Origin: Arcobacteraceae bacterium
Lineage (GTDB): Bacteria; Campylobacterota; Campylobacteria; Campylobacterales; Arcobacteraceae
Assembly (NCBI GenBank): GCA_023229945.1
Contig: JALNYH010000001.1
Span: 62,001 to 126,000, forward strand
Reading direction: 5' to 3'
Length of the DNA: 64,000 nt
Below are positions 24,834 to 34,181 of the stretch, piece after piece; position 1 is the stretch's first letter, and every line of letters begins with the position of its first letter. Under the pieces are notes generated by a model. That model had not been told where the DNA came from, made no database searches, and saw only the letters and a list, made by a program, of their open reading frames with translations. Made by a program: the position numbers and the translations under genes.

Positions 24834-25502
24834 TTAAAGTTGTTCCAACTCTTTACCTGTTTTTGCAAAAAGCAAAATAGAAGCAATACTTAGCGTTCTA
24901 TCTGCAAATCTCTCTACTCTTCTCAATGCACTTAAAAGATTGAAATACTCTAATGATAAGTTATGGTTTGCATTCATAGCTTGTAAAATATTTTTTTCAA
25001 TCATAGAATACAAATCATCTGTTTTTGACTCTTCAATAGATATTCTTTGATACAGAGATTCAACTTTTTCATGGTCACTTTCTTTAATAATTTCACTTAT
25101 TGCTACTAGTGATTCATAACAAGCTTTTATCATAGGTATAGTATATTCTAAAATTGAATCTTTTTCAATATCTTTTGTATAATTTGCAGCAAATTTCTTT
25201 AAAAATGTTCTAATATTATCTATCACTCTTGCATATTCGTTGGTGATTTTTAGATATGAAAGCATTTCTCTCAAATCTTTTGCCTCTGGATGATATAATG
25301 CAAATGCCGTTACTATCATATTATCTATCTCTACACTTTTGGCATGAGATTTTTTAGCTGATAGTTTGATATCTTTTAAGCAATCAATATCATTGTTTTC
25401 CAAGCAAGTGATAACTTCTTTTGTTGTTTCCATAGCGAGTGTATTTAGCTCACTAATGGCACTTTTAATCTGATTTAATTTTTCTTCTTCTTTTTTTAAC
25501 AT
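24834..25502 (-). CDS. phoU: Phosphate-specific transport system accessory protein PhoU
   Basis: A 222-residue all-helical PhoU. Two three-helix repeats are visible, the first with ELNTLAMETTKEVITCLE and REMLSYLKITNEYARVIDNI and the second with SILEYTIPMIKAC and LSALRRVERFADRTLSIA. Metal-binding E/D pairs occur in the expected helices (for example RVERFADR). PhoU links the Pst transporter to the PhoR-type kinase and represses signalling when phosphate is ample. It sits 48 bases after pstB and upstream of phoB-phoR, the usual arrangement. Length is close to the family norm of 220-240. Confidence 0.9.
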   Translation of the reverse strand: MLKKEEEKLNQIKSAISELNTLAMETTKEVITCLENNDIDCLKDIKLSAKKSHAKSVEIDNMIVTAFALYHPEAKDLREMLSYLKITNEYARVIDNIRTFLKKFAANYTKDIEKDSILEYTIPMIKACYESLVAISEIIKESDHEKVESLYQRISIEESKTDDLYSMIEKNILQAMNANHNLSLEYFNLLSALRRVERFADRTLSIASILLFAKTGKELEQL

Positions 25503-25550
25503 AATCTTTCCTTTTACTTTTTACCTTTTACTTTTTAGATTTTAGATAAA

Positions 25551-26315
25551 TTATCCAAATCTTCCCGTGATATAATCTTCTGTTTTTTTATGTGTTGGAT
25601 TTACAAATATTTTTTCTGTTTCATTAAATTCTATCAAATCCCCAAGATGGAAAAATGCTGTATAATCAGCTACCCTTGCAGCTTGTTGCATATTATGAGT
25701 AACTACAACTATTGTATATTTTTCTTTAAGCTCTACCATTAGATTTTCTATTGTTTGTGTACTAATAGGGTCTAATGCACTTGTAGGCTCATCCATAAGG
25801 ATTACATCAGGTTGAACTGCTATCGCTCTTGCGATACAAAGACGCTGTTGTTGTCCACCACTTATTGCAGTTCCTGGGCTTTTTAGCTTGTCTTTTACTT
25901 CTTCCCAAAGCCCAGCACTTTTTAGTGAGTTTTCTACTAGTTCATCACATTCACTCCCTTTTTTTACAATATCGTGCATCAAAGGAGCATAAGCTACATT
26001 TTCATATATTGATTTTGGAAATGGATTTGGTTGTTGAAATACCATACCAATTTTTTTTCTAACAGCTACTACATCAATATCTGGGTCATAAATATCATGT
26101 CCATCTATCTCTATTTTTCCTTCAATTTTTGCTATTGGTATAAGGTCGTTCATTCTATTTAAACATCTAAGATATGTTGATTTTCCACAACCTGATGGTC
26201 CGATAAAAGCTGTGATTTTGTTTTCAAATATATCTAAATTAATACCATTTAATGCTTGATTTTGTCCATACCAAAGTTTTAAATCTCTTGATATTATTTT
26301 TGCTTTTGTTTCCAT
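25551..26315 (-). CDS. pstB: Phosphate ABC transporter ATP-binding protein
   Basis: A 254-residue ABC ATPase that powers high-affinity phosphate import. Walker A is GPSGCGKSTYLRC near residue 38, the Q-loop is in VFQQPNPFPKSIYEN (the NPFPKS sequence is a PstB hallmark), the signature is ISGGQQQRLCIARA, Walker B is VILMDEPTSALDP, and the switch His is in VVVTHNMQQAAR. AGGAA is placed 7 bases before the ATG. It follows pstA by 12 bases. Confidence 0.97.
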   Translation of the reverse strand: METKAKIISRDLKLWYGQNQALNGINLDIFENKITAFIGPSGCGKSTYLRCLNRMNDLIPIAKIEGKIEIDGHDIYDPDIDVVAVRKKIGMVFQQPNPFPKSIYENVAYAPLMHDIVKKGSECDELVENSLKSAGLWEEVKDKLKSPGTAISGGQQQRLCIARAIAVQPDVILMDEPTSALDPISTQTIENLMVELKEKYTIVVVTHNMQQAARVADYTAFFHLGDLIEFNETEKIFVNPTHKKTEDYITGRFG

Positions 26316-26327
26316 TGTTAATATTCC

Positions 26328-27497
26328 TTAAAATCTTTTCGTAAATTTTTTTCTGAGTACAATAGCTATTGTATTAAGTGATAATAATACGGTAAGAAGT
26401 ACTATAATAGCTGCTGCTGTTTTTTCTATATAAGCAAGTTCTGGCATTCCTGACCATGTATAAATCTGAGCTGGCATAACCGTTGCCGCACTCATAACAC
26501 TAGTCGGAGCATCAGGAACGAAGGCAATCATACCTACTATGATAAGTGGCGCTGTTTCACCTATTGCTTGAGCAAGGGCTATAATAGAGCCTGTTAGCAT
26601 CCCTGGCATAGCAATAGGGAGAACATGGTCTCTTGTAATTTGCCATTTTGTAAGCCCCAAACCATATCCAGCTTGTCTGATACTCTCAGGTACTGACTTT
26701 AATGCCGCTTTGGCGCTTACTATGATAATTGGTAGTGACATCAGAGCAAGTGTCATACCTCCAACAAGAGCTGAACTTCTTGGAAGACCAAAGAAATTGA
26801 TAAAAATTGCAAGTCCAAGTAACCCAAACAAAATAGAAGGAATTGCTGCTAGATTATTGATATTTACCTCAATAAACTGTGTAAATTTATTATCAGGAGC
26901 AAACTCTTCAAGATAAATTGCTGTCATTATACCAATAGGAACTGCTATAATCATAGTGACAAGCATAGTAAGTACTGAACCTATCATGGCTGAATAAAAT
27001 CCAGCATTTTCTGGTATCTTTGAATCACCTGTAAAGAAAAAAATGATATTAAATCTTGATTCAATGTCTCCATTTGCTTTTAGCTCATCTACTTTTACTT
27101 TTATGTTGTCTTTTACCCTATTTGGCTTACTTTTTAGGTACTGATCTATCTCTGCACCAGTCATCGCCCAGAAAGTTTGTGTTGTTCCTATCCATTGTGG
27201 ATTTTCCCCAATTTCTTTTGGAAGAGTTCTAAGCCAAGCACGGCTTACAATAGCTGTCATCTCACGATCAAGCAAACCATATGGATTAGAAGCAGTCTCT
27301 TCATCTATATGAATTTCAACCTTTACATAAGATTGTTTGAATGCTGGGTAACCTTTACCTATGATATCAAATAAGAAAAATGCTAAAAAAGACATTGCTA
27401 CAATAATAGCAGAAGTAGCTAATATTTGAAATCTTGCTGCTTTTTGGTTTCTCTTTTTTATTTGAGGTATATGAAAATAATTATTGTTTTGGTTCAT
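26328..27497 (-). CDS. pstA: Phosphate ABC transporter permease PstA
   Basis: A 389-residue inner-membrane permease. An N-terminal helix (about residues 24-48) is followed by a periplasmic insert of about 110 residues, longer than in E. coli PstA (296 residues), then the transmembrane domain from about 160 on. The ABC permease EAA-type loop is visible in SIRQAGYGLGLTKWQITRDH and the family feature AAIPSILFGLLGLAIF is present. The large periplasmic insert is seen in other Campylobacterota and Gram-negative PstA proteins. It pairs with PstC to form the channel. Confidence 0.93.
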   Translation of the reverse strand: MNQNNNYFHIPQIKKRNQKAARFQILATSAIIVAMSFLAFFLFDIIGKGYPAFKQSYVKVEIHIDEETASNPYGLLDREMTAIVSRAWLRTLPKEIGENPQWIGTTQTFWAMTGAEIDQYLKSKPNRVKDNIKVKVDELKANGDIESRFNIIFFFTGDSKIPENAGFYSAMIGSVLTMLVTMIIAVPIGIMTAIYLEEFAPDNKFTQFIEVNINNLAAIPSILFGLLGLAIFINFFGLPRSSALVGGMTLALMSLPIIIVSAKAALKSVPESIRQAGYGLGLTKWQITRDHVLPIAMPGMLTGSIIALAQAIGETAPLIIVGMIAFVPDAPTSVMSAATVMPAQIYTWSGMPELAYIEKTAAAIIVLLTVLLSLNTIAIVLRKKFTKRF

Positions 27498-27506
27498 TTT
27501 TTATCC

Positions 27507-28763
27507 TTAAAGATTCGATACTTTGTATTTTGCATGGAATTTTCTTATCATATATATTGATACGATATTTATAAGAAGAGTAACCACAAATAGTACAAAT
27601 CCTAGTGCAAACGCTGAAAGTGTCAAAGAGCTATCAAATGCTTGATCTCCAACTAACGATTCAACAATCTTTACAGTAACTGTTGTCATATCATCTAAGA
27701 AATTCCAAGATAAGTTTGGTCTAAGACTTGCAGCCATCACAACAATCATAGTCTCACCCAAAGCTCGACTTACCCCTAGTAAAACTGCTGCAATAATTCC
27801 TGGCATTGCTGATGGAAGTACCACAAACTTAATAGTCTCAGCTTTATTCATACCAAGAGCTAGTGAGCCATTTCTCATATTTTGTGGAACTGAGCTGATT
27901 ACATCATCGCTTAGACTTGCAATTATAGGAACAATCATTATTCCCATAACAATACCAGCACCAAGAGCACTTCTAAAAGATGCACTAATCCCAACAAATC
28001 CAAACATTTCCACGATTAAAGGAGCTACAGTAATAGCAGCGAAGAAACCATATACAACTGTTGGAATACCTGCAAGTATTTCTAAAGCTGGTTTTACTCT
28101 ATTTCTAGCTTTTGGTGATGCATATTCTGATAAATAAATAGCACTAAATACCCCTATAGGAATAGCAACAGCCATAGCAATAGCTGTGATATAGAATGTA
28201 CCTGCAAAGATAGGAACTGCACCAAATGTTGAAGAAGAATTTAGAGCATCTGCTCTTCCCGCACCTTCTAGAAATGCTGCATCTGGATTCCATTGCGTTC
28301 CTGTTAAAAAGTTCCAAAGACTCTCTCTTTGGAAAAAGTGAATAGTTTCAAATATAATAGAAAAAAGTATTCCAAATGTTGTGAGTACTGATACAAAAGC
28401 TGCAAATATAAGGACACCTTTGATAAAGCTCTCTATTAAATCTCTTGCTTTTGTTTTGCCATTTACATTTTTTACTAGAACGAGTAAACTAATAGCACCA
28501 ATTGTTAAAGATGCAACTACTAGCATATGCGGTGGAACTGCATCTATACCAAAAAGGTATAAAAAAACACCAGTAACCCCAAGCATAATTACTGGTAAAC
28601 CTGTATATAAAGCAACAAACCAACCATATTGATCAGGTTGAGAGTGCATTTTTATACCAAGTGATCTCATGTTTGATGCTCTATTTCTACCTAAAATATA
28701 TGCAATATATACCAAAGGTACTAATCCACCAAAAAATATCAAATACAATGTATCATTTGACAT
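27507..28763 (-). CDS. pstC: Phosphate ABC transporter permease PstC
   Basis: A 418-residue permease with an N-terminal extension of several helices before the canonical six-helix domain. Markers are IPIGVFSAIYLSEYASPKAR, LEILAGIPTVVYGFFA and SSVPQNMRNGSLALGMNKAE (the coupling loop that meets PstB). An AAAGGAAG-like site precedes the ATG. It is 86 bases after pstS, separated by a strong hairpin that may limit read-through, and 9 bases before pstA. Confidence 0.94.
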   Translation of the reverse strand: MSNDTLYLIFFGGLVPLVYIAYILGRNRASNMRSLGIKMHSQPDQYGWFVALYTGLPVIMLGVTGVFLYLFGIDAVPPHMLVVASLTIGAISLLVLVKNVNGKTKARDLIESFIKGVLIFAAFVSVLTTFGILFSIIFETIHFFQRESLWNFLTGTQWNPDAAFLEGAGRADALNSSSTFGAVPIFAGTFYITAIAMAVAIPIGVFSAIYLSEYASPKARNRVKPALEILAGIPTVVYGFFAAITVAPLIVEMFGFVGISASFRSALGAGIVMGIMIVPIIASLSDDVISSVPQNMRNGSLALGMNKAETIKFVVLPSAMPGIIAAVLLGVSRALGETMIVVMAASLRPNLSWNFLDDMTTVTVKIVESLVGDQAFDSSLTLSAFALGFVLFVVTLLINIVSIYMIRKFHAKYKVSNL

Positions 28764-28792
28764 TAAACTTCCTTTTTTTTATTTTAAATGAC

Positions 28793-28820
28793 TAAGCCTC
28801 TTGCGTTTGCAAGAGGCTTA
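28793..28820 (-). terminator. Strong hairpin between pstS and pstC (attenuator or processing site)
   Basis: TAAGCCTCTTGC (28793-28804) and GCAAGAGGCTTA (28809-28820) form a perfect 12-bp stem with a 4-base loop GTTT. On the minus strand it lies after pstS and before pstC and is not followed by a run of T, so it is more likely a partial terminator or RNA-stabilising structure than a full stop. This would explain higher production of the binding protein than of the permeases. Confidence 0.75.
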
Positions 28821-28849
28821 AATCTATTTGATATTGAATAAAATCAATA

Positions 28850-29899
28850 TTATTTAACAGGTAAAACTGTATGTTTATCAATCATCTCTTTAGTAAGAAT
28901 TGTTCTAGCTTTTACAGCAGTTTGAACTTCTTTTAATGTTTGAGCTGGCATTGGAATAAGTCCTATGTTTTTAAGAACACCTTTCCCACCAATCATCATA
29001 TCCGACATATAAAGATCCATAAATTGTTCCATACCTTTTACTTTTCCTAAATGGTTACCTTTTGCATATACATAAAGGCTTCTTGAAACTGGATATTTAG
29101 CACTTGCGATATCTTCAAAAGTTGGAGCTACACCATTTAAGCTAACACCTTGAACTTTATCATGATTTTCTTCTAAGAAGCTATATCCGAAATATCCAAC
29201 AGCTTCTTTGTCTTGAGTAAGTTGTTGTACTATTAAGTTATCATTTTCACCAGCTGGAATAAATACACCATCAGTTCTGATTTTTTTGTATTTACCTTTT
29301 AGTTTACCATAAGCTTCGAATTTTTTAGAAGAAGTTTCCATTACCATTTCATCAAACGCATCTCTAGTTCCAGAAGTTGTAGGCGCTCCGATTACTCTTA
29401 TTTCTCTTTTTGGTAAAGATGAATCTATTTCATTCCAGAATTTATAAGTATTTTTTACTAATGATTTACCATCTTTACTTGGTACTTCTTCAGCTAAAGC
29501 CAAGAATACATGCTCTAATTTTAAATCCATTGCAGGGTTAGTTTTGCTATGTGCTATAGCAATTCCATCAAATCCAACCATCATACCAACGATATTATCA
29601 ACACCATTTTTATTACAATCTGCAAATTCACTAGATTTCATAGGTCTTGAAGCATTCGTAAAGCTTGCAGTATCAAGTCCTGCACCTGAACAAAATATTT
29701 TCATTCCTCCACCAGTTCCAGTTGATTCAATAATAGGAGTTTTATTCCCTGTTGTAGCACCAAATTCTTCAGCTACATAGCTTGTAAATGGATAAACTGT
29801 ACTAGAACCCACTACTCTTATTTGATCACTTGCATTTGCAGCCATAGAAAGTGCAACTACTGCACTTAAAGATAATACTGATTTTTTCAAAATTGTCAT
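28850..29899 (-). CDS. pstS: Phosphate-binding periplasmic protein PstS
   Basis: A 349-residue exported binding protein. The signal peptide is about residues 1-23 (ending in AANA). Phosphate-binding loops are visible as VGSSTVYPFTSYVAEEF near the N-terminus and ESTGTGGGMKIFC, with APTTSGTRDAFDEM later. There is no lipobox Cys, so it should be soluble in the periplasm. This is the PstS type with the extra NASRPMKSSEFADC segment. It is the first gene of the pst-pho block and is preceded by a Pho box and a TATACT -10 element. Confidence 0.95.
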   Translation of the reverse strand: MTILKKSVLSLSAVVALSMAANASDQIRVVGSSTVYPFTSYVAEEFGATTGNKTPIIESTGTGGGMKIFCSGAGLDTASFTNASRPMKSSEFADCNKNGVDNIVGMMVGFDGIAIAHSKTNPAMDLKLEHVFLALAEEVPSKDGKSLVKNTYKFWNEIDSSLPKREIRVIGAPTTSGTRDAFDEMVMETSSKKFEAYGKLKGKYKKIRTDGVFIPAGENDNLIVQQLTQDKEAVGYFGYSFLEENHDKVQGVSLNGVAPTFEDIASAKYPVSRSLYVYAKGNHLGKVKGMEQFMDLYMSDMMIGGKGVLKNIGLIPMPAQTLKEVQTAVKARTILTKEMIDKHTVLPVK

Positions 29900-29938
29900 T
29901 TTACTTCCTCACTTTGTTTTGGTTAAGTTACTATGGAA

Positions 29939-29971
29939 GTATAAATGAGAAAAGTTACAAGGGGGTTACAT
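29939..29971 (-). promoter_or_regulatory. Pho box and -10 element upstream of pstS
   Basis: On the minus strand, TGTAAC occurs twice with a 5-base spacer (plus-strand GTTACA at 29955-29960 and 29966-29971), an 11-base period as in PhoB-type half-site pairs. Ten bases further lies TATACT (29939-29944), a good -10 element; no separate -35 is needed if PhoB/PhosR activates. Start codon of pstS is about 40 bases beyond. This ties the regulator encoded at 24060-24728 to its own operon. Confidence 0.75.
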
Positions 29972-29978
29972 TTAACTA

Positions 29979-30077
29979 ATATCTAATAATTAATAACTGA
30001 AGAAAATTCTACTCACAATCAAAAATTATGAGCGAAGCGAATACCAAAGTTATTAACTATTAATTATTATCTATTAG
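29979..30077. repeat. AT-rich inverted repeat upstream of pstS
   Basis: The left arm TCTAATAATTAATAACT (about 29983-29999) is matched in inverse orientation by the 30048-30077 segment. The centre contains GAGCGAAGCGAA. The build, AT-rich arms around a GC-containing AGCG centre, resembles that of the element at 24742-24831. It separates the divergently organised regulation of pstS from the end of glnD and may terminate glnD transcripts. Confidence 0.5.
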
Positions 30078-30087
30078 TTTCTAGCTA

Positions 30088-32613
30088 TTAGCTGCTCAGT
30101 AAATCCATAAATTCATCTTTGTTAGGGCAGAATTTTCCATTTTTTTCTATTAGGATTAAATCTCTTGCTATTGATTTGGATGTATAAATTTTGGCACTTT
30201 CTATATCTATACCAAAATCTTCAAACATTTTTGCAATATATGCAAAAAGCCCTTTTTGATCTTTTGCTTCTATTTTAAGAGCTGCTAAGTTTTCTGTATA
30301 GTTGCACTCAATTTCTATATTTTTTCGCAAAATTACAGGTTTTTTTAGTATTATCTTTTTGGTAGTTACAAAAGAGTTTTTTATGATTTCTTCAATTTGT
30401 GCTATATCTTGAGCTTCTACATTTTCATCGAAAGTGATTTCATAAAATTTTTTGTTGTCAAAAAGCTTATAAATACCCATCGAAGAGATATTAAGATAAG
30501 TAGATAGTTTACCAAGAAAATAGCTCAAATTCATATTGTGTGTTTTGATTATTTGGATAGTCAAAACATCTTCATTGATAATCTTATAATCACTTTCTTC
30601 TACACTATCAGCCCACAATGCAATATCCAGTATCTGAGCAACTTTTAGTTTTAAGAACATATGAATAGATTGGATTGATAAAATCTTTTTTTGTAAAGAG
30701 GCATCAAGATCTTTATATATTTTGTTTTTCTTTATAGCATCAAGTTTTAAAACCCTTTTTGTGCTATCTTGGATTAGTTCATTATTTTCAAATGCCATCA
30801 AAGATTGTAAGAATAATTCTCTTAATAAATTGGCAGTAGTACTTTTATATACATCTTTCCCAACGGAGCTTATATCGCTGTAAGTTAGTACAAAAAGTAG
30901 TTTCAAAGTCTGTTCTGTTTGTAAAATACCTGTGAAATTGAGTATTACATTTTGTGAATATATATCTTCTCTGGTGGCTACTTGATTCATGATATTGTGG
31001 TATCTTACTATTTTTGCTCCCAAATTAGTATTTTCTTCATCAAACCCCAAAGATTTAGCAAATTTTTTGAAGATTCTTTCACCTATTATATGGTGGTCTC
31101 CACCTCTACCCTTGCCACTATCATGAAATAGCACCAAAAATCTTAGTAATGATTTTTCTTCAATACTAAATCCATCATAAAGATTTTTGACAAAACTATC
31201 TTCTATATTTTCAAGATTTTTCAAAGCTTTTATAGAGTGTAAATCTACTGGATGTTTGTGGTAGCCATCAAACTGAGGTTGATTTTCTAGCCCTTTTAGA
31301 TGAGGTAGAAGTGGTAAAAAGAGTTTTGTATTGTAGAAAAGTTTAATAATAGGATATAGATTTTCTTTTTTGAAAAGCTCTTTTATAAGTCGTTTTGTTT
31401 CTTTTGTCTCTTTTTTCCCAAAACTTGTTTTACTTGCAAAATAAATATATGATGGGTCAAAACTTTTTATATTGTTGAGTGTCAAAAGTTCTCTCAAAAG
31501 TCCATTTATTCCCAACGGTTTTCTATTGTATGATGTATAAATTTTATTTTCACAAATATATAAATTCTTTGATAATCTACAATTTTTTAGCTTGATAATA
31601 TTTTGGGATTCATATAAATAAGGTCTTATTACTTTTTTGGTCATAATTAGGCTAAAAAAGTGAACATTATGAAGTGCTTCAAAAAGCTTAGTCATACAAT
31701 CTCTTTCTTTTGTAATTCGTGCTTTATTTTTAAAACCAAGTTTGGTACTTAGTTCTGGCAATATATCGAAGTTTACGACATCTTGTTTTTTGTGAGCTAT
31801 TAAATGAAGTGCATTTCTAACTCTAAATATAAATTCTAGTGACATTCTAAAGTTTTTGTATTCATCTTCACTAAATAATCTTCCACTTAGTTCTTTGATA
31901 GTACTTATACCATAGATTACATTGCATATCCAAAACAAAAGATTAGATTCTCTCATCCCTCCATATCCATCTTTTATATTTGGCTCCATTATGAGTGGAT
32001 ATTTGATAAGTCTTGCTTTGTGTTCTGCCATTTTTTGCTCTATGAACTTCTTTTGACCATTATGACGAACCCTTTTTAGTGAGTTTTGGTAGTTGTGCCA
32101 AAGTTGTTTTGAACCATAAATCATTCTTGATTCTATGATGGCAGTTTTTATTGTAATATCTTCCTTGACGACGCTATCAATTTCTTTTAGTTCATGTACT
32201 CTATGCCCTAGTTTTAGCCCAGCATCCCAAGCAAGAGTCAAAAACTCTTCCAAAATATTTTTGATATTGTATCCTTTCGTATCTTCATACAAAAGCATCA
32301 AATCAATATCACTATATACACAAAGCTGCTCTCTTCCATAGCTTCCAAGGGCTACAAGTGTAATAGGGATTGCATTGCTAAGAGGTTGATATTGACCGAA
32401 ATGTTTTCTAAGTATATATTTGTATAGGTGTATTATAAAACTATCTATTTGTTTGGTATGTTTTACAAAAAAATCTTTACCTCCACTATGAGTAAATATC
32501 TCATCTAGACTACCTAAATATTCTTTGATAGAATATTTGATAAGTTTGGATATCTCAAAATCTTTTGCATTGGAGTCTATCAACTCTTCTATCTTTATAC
32601 TTAAATCACTCAA
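30088..32613 (-). CDS. glnD: Bifunctional PII uridylyltransferase/uridylyl-removing enzyme
   Basis: An enzyme of about 841 residues that senses glutamine and modifies the PII protein. The nucleotidyltransferase signature GSYGREQLCVYSDIDLMLLY is at about residues 90-110, the HD phosphohydrolase is marked by LFHDSGKGRGGDHHIIGE near 500, and two ACT domains follow near 690-840 (LAALKIEAKDQKGLFAYIA in the second). The likely start is TTG at 32613, six bases after GAGGGG; another TTG two codons earlier overlaps that site. It is a stand-alone gene divergent from thiC, with about 165 bases between. Confidence 0.92.
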   Translation of the reverse strand: MSDLSIKIEELIDSNAKDFEISKLIKYSIKEYLGSLDEIFTHSGGKDFFVKHTKQIDSFIIHLYKYILRKHFGQYQPLSNAIPITLVALGSYGREQLCVYSDIDLMLLYEDTKGYNIKNILEEFLTLAWDAGLKLGHRVHELKEIDSVVKEDITIKTAIIESRMIYGSKQLWHNYQNSLKRVRHNGQKKFIEQKMAEHKARLIKYPLIMEPNIKDGYGGMRESNLLFWICNVIYGISTIKELSGRLFSEDEYKNFRMSLEFIFRVRNALHLIAHKKQDVVNFDILPELSTKLGFKNKARITKERDCMTKLFEALHNVHFFSLIMTKKVIRPYLYESQNIIKLKNCRLSKNLYICENKIYTSYNRKPLGINGLLRELLTLNNIKSFDPSYIYFASKTSFGKKETKETKRLIKELFKKENLYPIIKLFYNTKLFLPLLPHLKGLENQPQFDGYHKHPVDLHSIKALKNLENIEDSFVKNLYDGFSIEEKSLLRFLVLFHDSGKGRGGDHHIIGERIFKKFAKSLGFDEENTNLGAKIVRYHNIMNQVATREDIYSQNVILNFTGILQTEQTLKLLFVLTYSDISSVGKDVYKSTTANLLRELFLQSLMAFENNELIQDSTKRVLKLDAIKKNKIYKDLDASLQKKILSIQSIHMFLKLKVAQILDIALWADSVEESDYKIINEDVLTIQIIKTHNMNLSYFLGKLSTYLNISSMGIYKLFDNKKFYEITFDENVEAQDIAQIEEIIKNSFVTTKKIILKKPVILRKNIEIECNYTENLAALKIEAKDQKGLFAYIAKMFEDFGIDIESAKIYTSKSIARDLILIEKNGKFCPNKDEFMDLLSS

Positions 32614-32741
32614 GCCCAACCCCTCTTTTCAATTCACAATTTGTAATTTTATTATATACAAAAATAGCTAATATTTTATACATAAACCTTAAAACAAAAT
32701 AGTTATTACGATAGATTTAAGAATCTCTAATTTTTTTTTGA

Positions 32742-32747
32742 TATAAT
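32742..32747 (+). promoter_or_regulatory. -10 element of thiC
   Basis: TATAAT preceded by a T-rich tract and TG, 35 bases before the thiC start, in the style of Campylobacterota sigma-70 promoters, which rely on periodic T-runs rather than a -35 box. No TPP riboswitch is recognisable in the roughly 30-base leader. Confidence 0.6.
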
Positions 32748-32782
32748 CACTTTACAATTTAACCAAACTTTTAGGAAATTTT

Positions 32783-34120
32783 ATGAGAAACTGGCTTGAT
32801 AACCACAAAAATGATAGCGTTAGAACACAAATGTATTATGCTAAACAAGGTATTATTACTGATGATATGCGTTATGTTGCCAAGGTAGAAGGACTTGATG
32901 CTGAGCTTATAAGAAGCGAGATAGCAAGAGGAAGACTAATAATCCCTGCAAATGTAAACCATAGACATGTAAAACCTATGGCAATAGGACTTGCAAGTAA
33001 ATGTAAAATTAATGCTAATATTGGCTCATCAGCCCTTGCAAGTGATATAGATGGTGAGATAGAAAAAGTTGATATGAGCTTGAAATATGGTGCGGATACT
33101 ATTATGGATTTGAGTACTGGTGGGGATCTTGATGCTATTAGAGAAGCTGTTATTGCACACTCAACTGTACCAGTTGGAACTGTTCCTATGTATCAAATCA
33201 TACACGATTGTGGTGGAGATATCAACAACCTATCTATAGAAGTAATGCTATCAACTCTTGAAAAACAAGCCATTCAAGGGGTAAGCTACTTTACTATTCA
33301 TGCAGGATTTTTACTCCGTTTTATGCCTTATGTGGCAAAAAGAAAGATGGGTATAGTGTCTCGTGGAGGAAGCTTGATGGCATCTTGGATGATGCACTAC
33401 CACAAAGAAAATCCTTTTTATGAGGCTTATGATGCAATACTAGATATTTGTAGAAAATATGATGTATCTTTATCTTTAGGAGATAGTCTTCGCCCTGGAT
33501 GTCTTTATGATGCAAGTGATGAAGCACAGCTTAGTGAGCTTAAAATCTTAGGAGAATTGACACTAAGAGCTTGGGAAAAAGATGTTCAGGTAATGATAGA
33601 AGGACCAGGGCATGTTCCTCTCAATCAAGTTGAGCGAAATATGAAAATAGAGCAAGAATATTGCCACGAAGCACCTTTTTATATCCTTGGACCTTTGACT
33701 ACAGATATAGCTGCTGGGTATGACCATATAAGTAGTGCTATTGGAGCTGCTGTTGGAGGATGGCATGGGGCAAGTATGCTTTGTTATGTAACACCAAAAG
33801 AACACCTTGGTCTTCCAAATGCAGAAGATGTAAGGGTTGGAATCATTGCCTACAAAATAGCAGCTCATACAGCTGATATTGCAAGAGGAAGATTTGGGGC
33901 TAGAGATGTGGATGATGCTATGAGTGATGCAAGATACAAATTTGATTGGAATAAACAGTTTGAATTAGCACTAGATCCTGACAGGGCAAAAGAGTATCAT
34001 GATGAAACTCTTCCACAAGATGTATTCAAAGATGCAGAGTTTTGTTCTATGTGTGGGCCAAAGTTTTGTGCATATAAGATTACACAGCAAATTATGGAAG
34101 AACATTCACCAAAGGAGTAA
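32783..34120 (+). CDS. thiC: Phosphomethylpyrimidine synthase
   Basis: A 445-residue radical-SAM enzyme that turns aminoimidazole ribotide into the pyrimidine of thiamine. The C-terminal cluster motif CSMCGPKFC (CxxCxxxxC) is present near residue 425, and the barrel has SIEVMLSTLEKQA-type and EGPGHVPLNQVERNMK segments. This is the short form of ThiC, lacking the N-terminal domain of the 630-residue E. coli enzyme. AGGAAA lies upstream of the ATG. A second thiamine gene, thiG, is about 14.5 kb away, so the pathway is dispersed. No riboswitch was seen. Confidence 0.97.
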   Translation: MRNWLDNHKNDSVRTQMYYAKQGIITDDMRYVAKVEGLDAELIRSEIARGRLIIPANVNHRHVKPMAIGLASKCKINANIGSSALASDIDGEIEKVDMSLKYGADTIMDLSTGGDLDAIREAVIAHSTVPVGTVPMYQIIHDCGGDINNLSIEVMLSTLEKQAIQGVSYFTIHAGFLLRFMPYVAKRKMGIVSRGGSLMASWMMHYHKENPFYEAYDAILDICRKYDVSLSLGDSLRPGCLYDASDEAQLSELKILGELTLRAWEKDVQVMIEGPGHVPLNQVERNMKIEQEYCHEAPFYILGPLTTDIAAGYDHISSAIGAAVGGWHGASMLCYVTPKEHLGLPNAEDVRVGIIAYKIAAHTADIARGRFGARDVDDAMSDARYKFDWNKQFELALDPDRAKEYHDETLPQDVFKDAEFCSMCGPKFCAYKITQQIMEEHSPKE

Positions 34121-34181
34121 TCCTTTGGTGAAAATATGTAGTTGGTAAATGTATCAACTACTATTTTGGAGGTATAATGTT

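Noticed and set aside
32620..32782. TPP riboswitch before thiC
   Set aside because: No CTGAGA or ACCTG-type conserved elements are visible and the predicted leader is only about 30 bases.
33321..33868. Two open frames on the minus strand inside thiC
   Set aside because: They are antisense shadows of a conserved enzyme gene with no start signals.
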